From: Mycolicibacterium tusciae
GTDB lineage: Bacteria; Actinomycetota; Actinomycetes; Mycobacteriales; Mycobacteriaceae
Direction of reading: 5' to 3'
Length of the DNA stretch: 64,000 bases
NCBI RefSeq assembly: GCF_002086795.1
Contig: NZ_MVIM01000004.1
Coordinates: 310,001-374,000, forward strand
Shown: one piece after another, positions 17,662-26,180 of the stretch
Numbering within the stretch: position 1 is the stretch's first letter
Layout: each line of letters opens with the position of its first letter
Notes under the pieces: generated by a model
What the model was told of the DNA's origin: nothing
The model's input: only the letters and a program-made list of their open reading frames with translations
The model's database searches: none
Position numbers and translations under genes: made by a program

Positions 17662-18357
17662 ATGCAGTTCGGTATGGCAGCGATTGATCCGCCGCGACCG
17701 TCGGCGCCGTTTGTCGATGACGCGGGTGAGGATGTCGATGACGTCGATCCGCGCCGGATTCGGTCACGCGCCCGACTGCTGGATGCGGCGACCGCGTTGT
17801 TGACCTCGGGTGGGGTGGAGGCGGTCACGGTGGACGCGGTGACCCGCATGTCCAAGGTTGCCCGGACGACGCTGTACCGGCACTTCGGTAGTACCACCCA
17901 CTTGCTGGCCGCGGCGTTCGAGCGGCTGCTGCCTCAGGTCGCCACACCGCTGGCCAGCGGTTCACTGCGCGAGCGGCTCATCGAACTGGTGAACCGGCAA
18001 GCCACGCTTATCGACGAGGCCCCACTGCAACTCACCACCCTGGCGTGGCTGGCCATGGGCCCCGACCAACCTGAGGACGAGCGGCGCAACGTGCGGGCTG
18101 CGCTGGGCCACCGAGTCATCGACCAGTACCGCCAACCCTTCGACGACCTGCTGCAAAGCGCCGAGGCCCGCGCCGAACTCGGTCACCTCGACACCACCAT
18201 GGCCATCATCCAGCTGGTCGGGCCCATCGTTTTCGCCAAGCTCACCGGTATGAAAACGATCAGCGCCGATGACCGCATCCGAATGGTCGATGACTTTCTA
18301 CTGGCCAAGCGGGTCGCCGCGCAACCCATGGGCGATCCATCCGCCGGCACGTCCTGA
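17662..18357 (+). CDS. TetR family regulator (beside MFS pump)
   Basis: 231 residues. HTH: VTVDAVTRMSKVARTTLYRHFGSTTHLL. The ATG at 17662 has an AGGAG only one base away and the ATG at 17674 has it 13 bases away, so the start is open. It is divergent from the MFS exporter, which it probably represses. It is one of two candidates for the protein that binds the palindrome shared by four promoters here; the other is the KstR-like gene at 22132. Confidence 0.85.
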   Translation: MQFGMAAIDPPRPSAPFVDDAGEDVDDVDPRRIRSRARLLDAATALLTSGGVEAVTVDAVTRMSKVARTTLYRHFGSTTHLLAAAFERLLPQVATPLASGSLRERLIELVNRQATLIDEAPLQLTTLAWLAMGPDQPEDERRNVRAALGHRVIDQYRQPFDDLLQSAEARAELGHLDTTMAIIQLVGPIVFAKLTGMKTISADDRIRMVDDFLLAKRVAAQPMGDPSAGTS

Positions 18358-18448
18358 CCACTAGCCGACCCTGACCGGCACTCGGCTGAAGCGCTTCATC
18401 ACCATGGGCTAGCAGTGTGTCAGTTGGCAACCGACGCCGACTCACGTG

Positions 18449-21400
18449 TCATGGGCGGCGGGTAGCCCGTTGTGGCCACCAGCTGGCTTCGCGCAGGAGT
18501 GTGGCGATGGCGGGGACGGTGAGGGTGCGGACCAGGAAGGTGTCCAGCAGAAGTCCGCAGCCGACGATGAAGCCAACTTGGATCATGATGGCAATTGAGC
18601 CGACCACGAGGCCGAACATGCTGGCGGCGAAGATGAGCCCGGCTGAGGTTATGACGGAGCCGGTGTTGGCCACGGTGCGTAGCACGCCGACGCGGATGTT
18701 GGTGCCGGATTCCTCACGTAGCCGCGAGACGAGCAGCATGTTGTAGTCGGCGCCGACGGCGACGAGGATGATGAACGCCAGAAGCGGTACGGGCCAGGCG
18801 ATTTCGTAGCCGAGTCCCCATTGGAATACCAGGACGCCGATGCCCAGTGAGGCCAGGTAGTTCAGCACGACCGTGCCTAGCAGGTACAGCGGTGCCAGCA
18901 GGGCGCGCAGCAGCAGTACCAGGATCAAGCCGACGATGACCAGAGTGGCGATGACCAGTTGGGCGAAGTCGGTCCACAGCAGGCGTTGGAGGTCGGAGTT
19001 GACGGCGGGAAATCCCGCAACCGACACGGTGGCTTGGGCCAGTGAGGTGTTGGGGCGGGCGGCGTTGGCGACGTCGGTGATCGTGTGGGTGAGCTTCGTG
19101 GCCTCGCCGCTGTAGGGGTCGTGGTGAGATTCGATGGCGAAACGGGCAGTCTTGCCGTCGGGGGACAGGAATTGCTTAGCGACATCGGCGAATTGGCGGT
19201 TTTCGAAGGTGTTGGCGGGCAGGTAGAAGCCGCTGGAGGAGTCCGAGCCCGCACTCGCGCGGGCCGAGTTTTGCAGTTGCGTGGCGATCTGGCTCATGCC
19301 CGACAGCATCTCGATGTTGCTGTCGGCGAGCGTGTGAACCCCGGTGGCCAGCGCTTGGGCGCCGGAGGCGAGTTGGCTGATGCCGTCCCGGAGGCGGCCG
19401 ATGTTGCCGGCCAGATCGGCGGGGTCACCGAGGGCTCCGAATGCCTTGTTCATGGAGGCGACGGCGGTTTGGACGTTGGCGAGGGTGCCGGCGACGGTGG
19501 CGTTGGTGGCGGGGTTGTAGCGGTCGCCGAGGTCGGCGACCTGGGTGAAAAAGCCGCCGTTGCGTAGAGTCACCAGGATCTGGACCTGGTCGCGGATCTG
19601 GGCGCATTGGGGTGTGGTCGCGCACCACGGGGAGGTGTTGAGGGCGCCGACGAGCGGATCCAGCATGGCGATGGCGTTGGCGGCTCGGTCGGCCAGGGGC
19701 CGCAGCCCCGGCCCGGATTGGATGGCCTGGTCGACCGCTGGTGCGGTGGCCGAAAGTTGTTGCAGCAGGGGCCGGAACCGCTGTATTTGCGTCCCGGCGG
19801 TTTGGGCTTGGCTCAAGATGCCGCTCAGCGGGGTCAGCGCGGTGCGCAGGGTGGTGTCGAGTTGGGCCAGCCCGGCGGCGAGTTGGTCGGCGCCGTTGGT
19901 GAGTTTGGCCAGATCGGCTTTGCGGGCGTTGCCGTCGGCGACGGCGCCGGCCATCTTGTCGCCGATCTGTTGGTTCTGCCAAGCCAATTCGGCTTGGTCG
20001 AGCCGTTCGCCGGTGGGGCGGGTGACACCGGACACCTTGGTGACACCCGGAATCTGGGAGACACGGGAGGCCATCTCGTCGAGATCGGCCAGCCCTTTGC
20101 CGGTGCGCATGTCGGTGGGGTTTTCGACCAGGAGGAATTCGGTGATGACAATGTCTTTACGGAAGTGGCGGTCCAGCAGCTGGTAGCCCTGGTTGCTTTC
20201 GGTGCTGGCGGGCTGGCCCCTGCGGTCGTCGTAGCTGATCTTGATCGTCGCGGCGACCGCCGACAGCGCGATGAGGATGACCAGGCTGATGGCCAGTAGC
20301 GGAACCGGCCGACGGACCACGGCCACAGCGACGCTGTTCCAGTAGCGGCGGGTGCGGTCGGGTTTGGGCTCACCGATGCCGCGTTTGGCGGCCAGCGCCA
20401 GCACCGGCGGCAGCAGCGTGACGGTGGCCAGGAACCCGAAAAGAACCGCGACAGCGCATGCCGGGCCGAGCGCGGCGAACACGCTGAGCCGGGCGAACAC
20501 CATCGCCAGGAACGCGAATGCGACTGTGGCCGCCGAGGCCAGGATCACCCGGCCGATGCTGGCGGTGGCGTGGATGACGGCCTGCTCGGCCGGCACCTGC
20601 GCGCGGCGCTGCTCGTGGTAACGGCTGATCAGAAACACCGTGTAGTCGGTGCCCGCACCCAGCAGGATCGCGGTCATAAACGCCACGGTGAACTGCGAGA
20701 CGGGCATGCCCAGCTCGCCGAGAGCCGACAGCACACCGCGCCCGACTGCCAAGCTCACCCCGATCACCAGCAGCGGCAGCAGCGCGGTGACCACCGACCG
20801 GTACACGATCAGCAGAATCAGCGCGATCAGACCCGCGGTGGCGATCGAGATGAACACCAGATCGTGCTCGGCGGAGGCGATCTGGTCGCGGAATGTCGCC
20901 GGCGGACCGGTCACGCGCACCGTCGTGCTGGAGTCGCGAAACGCCTCAGCGGCGATGTCACGCACGGCTTCGACAGACTCTGCGGCGGTGGGATCACCCA
21001 GCGTTCCCGCGATCCCCACCGGTAGGTACCAGGCCTTTCGGTCCTGGCTGACAGCTTGGGCTTCGGTGACCGGGTCGGCAAGCAGGTCCTGAACCAGCAG
21101 AACGTGGTCGGTGTCGGCGCGCAGCCCCGTCACCAGCTGCTCGTAGCGATCCCGTGCCGACGGCGTCAGTCCGGCGGGGTCTTCCATCGCGACGAACACC
21201 ACCGTCTTGGAGCCCTCTTCGCCGAAGGCCGCGCTCATCCGGTCCACGGTTTGAAACGAGCCCACATCACGCGGGATCAGGTCCACCGACTGCTGCCGCA
21301 CCACAGTCTCCAACTGGGGAAACAGCAGCGCCAGCACCACCGCAACACCGAGCCACGCCCCGATCACCAGCATCTTGTGTCGCACCGTGAACCCAGCCAG

Positions 21401-21514
21401 CGCCGCCAGCCGTGCGCTGTACTCACTGGAGCGGGCCGGATCCGTCGAACGGCCGTTTCGCGGCCGAAGTGTCGTTGCGGTGCCCGAAACATCTGGATCG
21501 CTGTCGGTCACCAC
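18449..21514 (-). CDS. MmpL/RND family transporter
   Basis: 1021 residues with two repeats of the RND/MMPL fold: a first TM near residue 50, a large outer domain, then TMs 2-6, then the same again. The proton-relay Asp-Tyr pairs are seen in GAGTDYTVFLISRYHEQ and GADYNMLLVSRLREE. MmpL proteins export lipids or drugs. No MmpS partner gene is adjacent. GTG at 21514 or 21511 follows GGAGG. An operator copy lies 26 bp upstream, so expression probably responds to the same signal as the MFS pump. Confidence 0.9.
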   Translation of the reverse strand: MVTDSDPDVSGTATTLRPRNGRSTDPARSSEYSARLAALAGFTVRHKMLVIGAWLGVAVVLALLFPQLETVVRQQSVDLIPRDVGSFQTVDRMSAAFGEEGSKTVVFVAMEDPAGLTPSARDRYEQLVTGLRADTDHVLLVQDLLADPVTEAQAVSQDRKAWYLPVGIAGTLGDPTAAESVEAVRDIAAEAFRDSSTTVRVTGPPATFRDQIASAEHDLVFISIATAGLIALILLIVYRSVVTALLPLLVIGVSLAVGRGVLSALGELGMPVSQFTVAFMTAILLGAGTDYTVFLISRYHEQRRAQVPAEQAVIHATASIGRVILASAATVAFAFLAMVFARLSVFAALGPACAVAVLFGFLATVTLLPPVLALAAKRGIGEPKPDRTRRYWNSVAVAVVRRPVPLLAISLVILIALSAVAATIKISYDDRRGQPASTESNQGYQLLDRHFRKDIVITEFLLVENPTDMRTGKGLADLDEMASRVSQIPGVTKVSGVTRPTGERLDQAELAWQNQQIGDKMAGAVADGNARKADLAKLTNGADQLAAGLAQLDTTLRTALTPLSGILSQAQTAGTQIQRFRPLLQQLSATAPAVDQAIQSGPGLRPLADRAANAIAMLDPLVGALNTSPWCATTPQCAQIRDQVQILVTLRNGGFFTQVADLGDRYNPATNATVAGTLANVQTAVASMNKAFGALGDPADLAGNIGRLRDGISQLASGAQALATGVHTLADSNIEMLSGMSQIATQLQNSARASAGSDSSSGFYLPANTFENRQFADVAKQFLSPDGKTARFAIESHHDPYSGEATKLTHTITDVANAARPNTSLAQATVSVAGFPAVNSDLQRLLWTDFAQLVIATLVIVGLILVLLLRALLAPLYLLGTVVLNYLASLGIGVLVFQWGLGYEIAWPVPLLAFIILVAVGADYNMLLVSRLREESGTNIRVGVLRTVANTGSVITSAGLIFAASMFGLVVGSIAIMIQVGFIVGCGLLLDTFLVRTLTVPAIATLLREASWWPQRATRRP

Positions 21515-21539
21515 ACCTCCATCCGAAGCGAGACTATCG

Positions 21540-21554
21540 GTATCGCTACGCTAC
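21540..21554. promoter_or_regulatory. Shared operator copy 2 (MmpL promoter)
   Basis: GTATCGCTACGCTAC, a dyad of form GTAnCGnnnCGnTAC, 26 bp before the MmpL start. Its flanks also match copy 1 (ACTATCG before, CTAG and CATAG after), so whole promoters rather than only the operator seem to be related. Confidence 0.72.
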
Positions 21555-21621
21555 TAGCAGTGCCATAGTGGTTCGCAACCCCTGCCTGGGCGGGCAAGCG
21601 ATTCGGGCGCGTCTCCGACCG

Positions 21622-22056
21622 CTAATGACGTGCGGCGACATCGGCGTCGGCGTCGTCGTCTTCGGGGATGTCGTGGCGGACCACCCGGACCCGGCCACGC
21701 GGCAGGCACGCCATGTAGCCGTGGTGTTTGCCGTAGAGCTCCCAGGCGGTGGCGTGTGCGTCGGCGTCGACATCGATGCGGTGCCCGCGGGAAAAGCCCA
21801 GGTGTAGCGCGCCGTCGTCGCCGTAGCATGCGTGCGTGCACACCGCGCCCGCCAAGTCCAGCAGCGGGCGTTCATGCTCGGCGACCCGGTAGGGATCGAT
21901 GAGCACTTCCTCGGCAGGAAAGTCACCGGTGGCGGGCAACGTGAGCCGCAGTGGGCAGGAGATAACCAGCTCGTTGTAGTCATCGAGGTCCAACACCAGC
22001 CCGTCGTGCAAAGACATCCGCTGCACAACGCAGTCTTCGATCCATTGGCTATACAT
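21622..22056 (-). CDS. Conserved hypothetical protein (DUF6188-like)
   Basis: 144 residues from an ATG with a strong AGGAGG 4 bases upstream, which picks this frame over the overlapping 21546-22073 one. It begins MYSQWIEDCVVQRMSLHDGL, has an alternating beta-like pattern and an acidic tail rich in Asp. It resembles small DUF6188-type proteins, but I hold that family call loosely. No TM segment or enzyme motif is visible. It sits between MmpL and the KstR-like gene with its own operator copy 50 bp upstream, so it is probably part of the same response. Confidence 0.72.
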   Translation of the reverse strand: MYSQWIEDCVVQRMSLHDGLVLDLDDYNELVISCPLRLTLPATGDFPAEEVLIDPYRVAEHERPLLDLAGAVCTHACYGDDGALHLGFSRGHRIDVDADAHATAWELYGKHHGYMACLPRGRVRVVRHDIPEDDDADADVAARH

Positions 22057-22105
22057 CGCGCCTCCTTCGACACGTCATCGGGTCGTTCCCCAAATGGTAC
22101 GGCAG

Positions 22106-22120
22106 GTAGCGCTGCGATAC
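22106..22120. promoter_or_regulatory. Shared operator copy 3 (hypothetical gene promoter)
   Basis: GTAGCGCTGCGATAC, a dyad of form GTAnCGCnGCGnTAC that is symmetric except at positions 4/12 and the centre. It lies in the gap between the KstR-like gene end (22132) and the hypothetical gene start (22056). Confidence 0.75.
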
Positions 22121-22131
22121 CACCAGTAGCG

Positions 22132-22803
22132 TTAGCTGCCGGCGCTGATGGAGCTCAGGCTGTCGAGAACCCGCCTGGTAGCCCGCTCGATACGGTCGCG
22201 TGTCTCAGTCGCCGAGGCCCGTTGGCCGATGAATGCAGTCAGGTTCGCCAGCCAGATGTCGGCGATGACTTCGGCGACCCGTTGGTCTAATGGGTCGGGC
22301 TTGCCGCCGCCCAGCGTGCGGGCGAGCAGGCGTTCGATCACGGCGGCAGCCTTGTTGACCGCCGCGGCGTCGCTGGTATTGGCGACAACGAAGGCCCGGG
22401 TCATGGCCTCGGTGAGAAGTGGGTCGCTCTGCCAGCGTTCGTGCAGATAGGCGGTGAGCCGGTCCAGTCGCTGCTGGGGTGCGGCGGCGCTGGCGGTCCA
22501 GTCATAGCTGGCGTCGAGGCGCTGGAATTCTCGGGTCAGTGCCGATACCAGTAGGTGGGTTTTGGACGGGAAGTAGCGATATAGCGTGCCCACGGCGATG
22601 CCGGCGCGCTGGGCCACCGTGCGCATCTGAACGGCCTCATAGCCGCCCGCCGCGGCCACGATCAGCGCCGCATCCAAAATCGCCTCCCGGCGACGGGTCG
22701 ACGCGCGCGAATGTGGCGCTGCAGTCGCCTTTGGCGGGTCCGGCGGTGAATCTACCTGAGACAGTGGCACCTTGGGGGGCATGCGGGTGTCGGGTGCGGT
22801 CAC
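22132..22803 (-). CDS. KstR-like TetR family regulator
   Basis: 223 residues. The block SRASTRRREAILDAALIVAAAGGYEAVQMRTVAQRAGIAVGTLYRYFPSKTHLLVSALTREF closely follows KstR, the mycobacterial repressor of cholesterol genes. The C-terminal half (DPLLTEAMTRAFVVAN, ADIWLANLTAFI) also resembles KstR, so it is a paralog and may sense an acyl-CoA-type ligand (inference). GTG 22803 overlaps the thioesterase stop (GTGA). With operator copies before the thioesterase and just after its own end, it is the best candidate for controlling the local regulon. Confidence 0.85.
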   Translation of the reverse strand: MTAPDTRMPPKVPLSQVDSPPDPPKATAAPHSRASTRRREAILDAALIVAAAGGYEAVQMRTVAQRAGIAVGTLYRYFPSKTHLLVSALTREFQRLDASYDWTASAAAPQQRLDRLTAYLHERWQSDPLLTEAMTRAFVVANTSDAAAVNKAAAVIERLLARTLGGGKPDPLDQRVAEVIADIWLANLTAFIGQRASATETRDRIERATRRVLDSLSSISAGS

Positions 22804-23360
22804 GATGCCGGGTCGTGGGGGTCTGTGTGGGGTCCGCTGCTGCGCGCGAATTGCTCGAGCAGGCCATCAAACGCGGCCAGATCACCGTGGGCCGCGAAGT
22901 GGTCGGTGGTCACCACGACGAACACCGCGCTCGCGGTGAACCGGGTGACCCCATTAGTGCTCGTGCCCGTCCCGCTGACATGTAGGGCGCGGCCCTCCCG
23001 CGCGGTGATGTGCGCGGCGATCCGGTGAGGTTGATGCAGCGGCACCGGCAGCAGATACTCGACGGTCAGGCTGCGCGTCACCGCAGGCGTGCCGGCGATC
23101 CACAACGTAAAGCCCAAGAGGTCATCGCACGCGGCGGCCACCGCGCCGCCATGCGCCAACCCCGGCGCCCCGATGTGGCGGTCGTCGAAGATCACATCGG
23201 CATACACCTCGTCGCTGCAGCGGTACACCACCAGATGCAGGCCGTGAGGATTGTCCGGGCCGCAGCCCATGCATGTCGGCGTATGGGGGGGCAGCAGCTC
23301 CGCTGGTGGTGCAAGCGAACGGTCGGATGCAACATCGCGATATGGCAAGTGATCAGACAC
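22800..23360 (-). CDS. PaaI-type thioesterase with N-terminal Cys motif
   Basis: 186 residues from GTG 23360, which has a GGAGG eight bases upstream. The longer frame to 23861 is a shadow of the P450 gene. CMGCGPDNPHGLHL near the N-terminus and GLAHGGAVAAACDDLLG (HGG and acidic residues) are typical of the PaaI/YiiD-like hotdog group. It would hydrolyse an acyl-CoA. It heads the operon thioesterase - KstR-like regulator and may shape the ligand level the regulator reads (inference). Confidence 0.82.
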   Translation of the reverse strand: MSDHLPYRDVASDRSLAPPAELLPPHTPTCMGCGPDNPHGLHLVVYRCSDEVYADVIFDDRHIGAPGLAHGGAVAAACDDLLGFTLWIAGTPAVTRSLTVEYLLPVPLHQPHRIAAHITAREGRALHVSGTGTSTNGVTRFTASAVFVVVTTDHFAAHGDLAAFDGLLEQFARSSGPHTDPHDPAS

Positions 23361-23382
23361 CCCAAAACCTCCGGTACGAACA

Positions 23383-23397
23383 GTTTCGCTGCGATAC
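23383..23397. promoter_or_regulatory. Shared operator copy 4 (thioesterase - KstR-like promoter)
   Basis: GTTTCGCTGCGATAC matches GTAnCGCnGCGnTAC with one change (T for A at position 3). It is 22 bp before the thioesterase start, so the regulator gene behind it would be autoregulated. The rest of 23361-23595 shows nothing further. Confidence 0.68.
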
Positions 23398-23595
23398 TGT
23401 TGGTACCACATCTGCGGGCGGGTGGGGAACCGTTGGCCTGAAAGTTGGAAGCGGCGCGGTGAGTAAGCAGCGGCCAGCCGGACGATGGCGCGCCAAAGGA
23501 CACCGAACCCGTAACCACGTAGGTCCAGTCCCGTAATCATTCGGTCCGCGACGGCGGTACTCCGCTCGCCGTCGGTTGAGGCTCGTGCGCCGGGA

Positions 23596-24789
23596 TTAGT
23601 TCGTCGACGAGGTGATCGGCAGCGAGAGATAGCCGCGGATGGGCCCCGAGCGCAGCCGTATTGCCGAATCGAGATCGACCTGCCAATCGGGCACCCGCGA
23701 CAGGAAGGCGTGCAAGGCGATTCGAGCCTCCATCCGCGCCAGCGCAGCACCAAGGCAGAAATGGACGCCCCGGCCAAAACCCACCTGGTGTTCGGGTTTG
23801 CGATCGATATCGAAGACGTCCGGGTGCGCAAACACCCGTTCATCGCGGTTGGCCGAGCCAAACAACAGAAGCACCGAGTCCCCCTCGGACATAGTGATGC
23901 CGTGCAGCGTCACGTCGGTGGTCAGCACCCTCGAAAGTCCCTGCACCGGTGAGTCATAGCGCAACAATTCCTCGACCGCCTGACCGAGCAGTGCGGGGTC
24001 GGCGGCCAGCCGATGACGACTCTGCGGATGCTCGGCAAGCACCACCGTGGCGTTGGCCAACAGGTTCGTGGTGGTCTCGTGGCCCGCGATCAGCAGGAGC
24101 AAGCAGAACCCGAGAAGTTCATCGTCGCTGAGCTTCTCACCGTCCACCTCGGCGCTGACCAGAGCCGACATCAAATCCTCACGCGGCGTCCGACGACGGT
24201 CAGCCAGGAAGTCGGCGAAGTATGCATATACCGCGGCTGCGGCAGCAAGGCCTTCCCCCACCTCGCCACGGGCCGGGTTTGACTGAATCAATGTGCTCGA
24301 CCATTGCCGGAACTGGGTACGGTCCTCGCGCGGAACACCTAACAGGTCAGCAATGACCATGGCCGGAAGAATGCCCGCGAACTCAGCGACGAAATCCACC
24401 GTCCCGCAGGACAAATCGAGTTTCTCGACCAGCTGCTCGGCCAACTGCTCGATACCCTCGCCGAGGGCAGCAACGCGCCGAGGGGTGAACGCCCTGCTGA
24501 CCAAGGCTCTTAGCTGATCGTGGCGCGGTGGATCCATCATGATCATCATCGGCAGGAATGATTCCAGGAACGGCGCGTCCGGCGGCGTCGGAAAAACACC
24601 ATTGACTGACGAATAGGTGTGATGATCCAACAATGCCGCGCTGACGTCGTCGTGGCGACTGAGGACCCACGTGTTGGAGGCCTCCGCCCGATACACCGGG
24701 ACCTCATTACGCATCAACCGGTATGCGGGGTAGGGATCGTCCTGAATGTCCGCATCGAAAGGGTCATAGCGAATTTGCACCGTCGACAT
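23596..24789 (-). CDS. Cytochrome P450
   Basis: 397 residues. I-helix motif AGHETT, ExxR in EELLRYDSP, and the heme-binding loop FGRGVHFCLGAALARME with its cysteine ligand are all present. It is a soluble bacterial class I P450 needing ferredoxin and reductase, neither of which is encoded nearby. ATG 24789 is preceded by GGGAG, so the extension to 24807 is not used. It is divergent from a TetR gene with a 17-bp palindrome between them. The substrate is unknown. Confidence 0.92.
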   Translation of the reverse strand: MSTVQIRYDPFDADIQDDPYPAYRLMRNEVPVYRAEASNTWVLSRHDDVSAALLDHHTYSSVNGVFPTPPDAPFLESFLPMMIMMDPPRHDQLRALVSRAFTPRRVAALGEGIEQLAEQLVEKLDLSCGTVDFVAEFAGILPAMVIADLLGVPREDRTQFRQWSSTLIQSNPARGEVGEGLAAAAAVYAYFADFLADRRRTPREDLMSALVSAEVDGEKLSDDELLGFCLLLLIAGHETTTNLLANATVVLAEHPQSRHRLAADPALLGQAVEELLRYDSPVQGLSRVLTTDVTLHGITMSEGDSVLLLFGSANRDERVFAHPDVFDIDRKPEHQVGFGRGVHFCLGAALARMEARIALHAFLSRVPDWQVDLDSAIRLRSGPIRGYLSLPITSSTN

Positions 24790-24821
24790 ATGGAACTCCC
24801 GCCACATTGCAGAACGTCGGT

Positions 24822-24838
24822 TTAAACTCAGAGTCTAA
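24822..24838. promoter_or_regulatory. 17-bp palindrome between P450 and TetR genes
   Basis: TTAAACTCAGAGTCTAA is symmetric at all positions except 4/14 and the centre (TTAnACTCnGAGTnTAA). It is 33 bp from the P450 start and 15 bp from the TetR start, as expected for an operator controlling both. Confidence 0.75.
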
Positions 24839-24854
24839 TTGACAGGAGAGTCAA
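24839..24854 (+). promoter_or_regulatory. Palindrome covering the TetR ribosome site
   Basis: TTGACAGGAGAGTCAA has 5-bp arms around AGGAGA, the ribosome site of the TetR gene, and its last base is the A of the start codon. It could be a second operator or an RNA hairpin limiting translation. Confidence 0.45.
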
Positions 24855-25456
24855 TGCGCGAGGTTCCCGCTCAAATTGCCCAACGGCTGCCCGCGGCAGC
24901 CGCACTGTTCGCCGAGCGCGGTCTCAACGACACCAAGATCGAAGACGTCGCCGCAGCCACGGGAATTGCCAAAGCCACCCTGTACTACTACTTCGCAGGC
25001 AAAGAGGACATCCTCGCGTTCTTGCTCGAAGACGCCCTGCAGCAGGTGGCCAACGAGGTGACCACGATCGCGACCGGTGACGGTACGGGCGCCGACCGCC
25101 TTCACCGCGCCATCAGCGCGCAGCTACGGGTGATGGCCCAACGCCCCGCCGCCTGCCGCGCCCTGATCGGCGAACTGGGCCGCGCCGCCCGCATACCCGT
25201 CATCGCTGACATGATCAGCATCGCCTACCTCGAACCCGTCGAGACCCTGCTTCGGGAGGGAGCCGCCGACGGTTCCCTGGTTGCTGTCGACAACGCCCGG
25301 GCTGCAGCCATCGCGCTGTTCGGCGCCGTTACGACCAGCGCCCTGACCTACCTCATTACCGACGACGCGCTAGACGAGGGCCTCGTCGCGCGCGCCATCG
25401 ACGATGTGGCGTTTACCGGCCTGCGACCACGGAAACCGCGACAAGAGCTGACATAG
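24854..25456 (+). CDS. TetR family regulator (divergent to P450)
   Basis: 200 residues from ATG 24854, five bases after AGGAG; the TTG at 24839 is rejected because it lies before the ribosome site. HTH: TKIEDVAAATGIAKATLYYYFAGKEDIL. The compact ligand domain begins near residue 60. It probably represses itself and the P450 through the palindrome at 24822. Confidence 0.87.
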   Translation: MREVPAQIAQRLPAAAALFAERGLNDTKIEDVAAATGIAKATLYYYFAGKEDILAFLLEDALQQVANEVTTIATGDGTGADRLHRAISAQLRVMAQRPAACRALIGELGRAARIPVIADMISIAYLEPVETLLREGAADGSLVAVDNARAAAIALFGAVTTSALTYLITDDALDEGLVARAIDDVAFTGLRPRKPRQELT

Positions 25457-25467
25457 CCACTGCCAGG

Positions 25468-26180
25468 TCACCGGTCTCCGTTGGCCCTCGACCGGCCGAG
25501 CAGCGCATCGCCCGCCGCCGCCAGCGCGTCGTCGTAGACATGCCCATAAACCCGCAGAGTGATCGCCGGGTCGTGACCCAACCACTTGGCTGTAGCCGAC
25601 GGTGTGGTGCCGCCGTCGAGGAGCATGGTGGCAGCGGTGTGCCGGACGTCGTGCAGCCGAATCGCCGGCACGCCAGCGGCTTTCGCCAGCCGGGCGAATT
25701 CGTCCGAGTAGGTCTCCGGCCGGATGGGGGAGCCGTCCTCGTTGACGGCGACGAAGCCGGTTTCGGGGTATCGCTCGCCGAGGGCCAGGCGCTCGCTCGC
25801 TTGCTGGACCTTGAAGGCCCGAAGCGCGGCGAGAACGTCGGCGGGCATCGGCAACGCCCGCCGGGACCGCTTCGACTTCGGTTCGCCGGTCACCGTGCCG
25901 TGCCCCTCGACCACGACGCGGCCCTGGGCGACCGAACGGTGCCAGCATCGAAGTCGACATCGGACCACCGCAGTCCGAGAACTTCCGACCGGCGCAGCCC
26001 TGCCAATGTCAGTAGCCAGCAGGCGATCAGCCGCTCGTCGCGCAGATGCTCGCGGAACTGGCCGGCCTGTTCCGGCGTCCAGCTAGCCATCTCGTGATGC
26101 TCGACCCCTGGGCGCTTGACCAAACGGGCGACGTTACGGGCCACCAGTCCCTCCCTCATCGCGTCGTCGAGGGCTGACGG
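25468..26180 (-). pseudogene. Tyrosine integrase, frameshifted and N-terminally truncated
   Basis: Two frames together give the catalytic half of a phage-type tyrosine recombinase. Reading from 26180, SALDDAMREGLVARN and LLTLAGLRRSEVLGLRWSDVDF hold the first catalytic Arg. After a one-base loss near 25931-25945 the other frame continues VAQGRVVVEGHGTV, then HDVRHTAATML (His, Arg) and WLGHDPAITLRVYGHVYDD (His, Tyr). The N-terminal core- and arm-binding domains are not found; upstream the frame runs into unrelated residues. The gene reads away from the right attachment repeat. It is probably inactive, so excision would need help from elsewhere. Confidence 0.85.
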
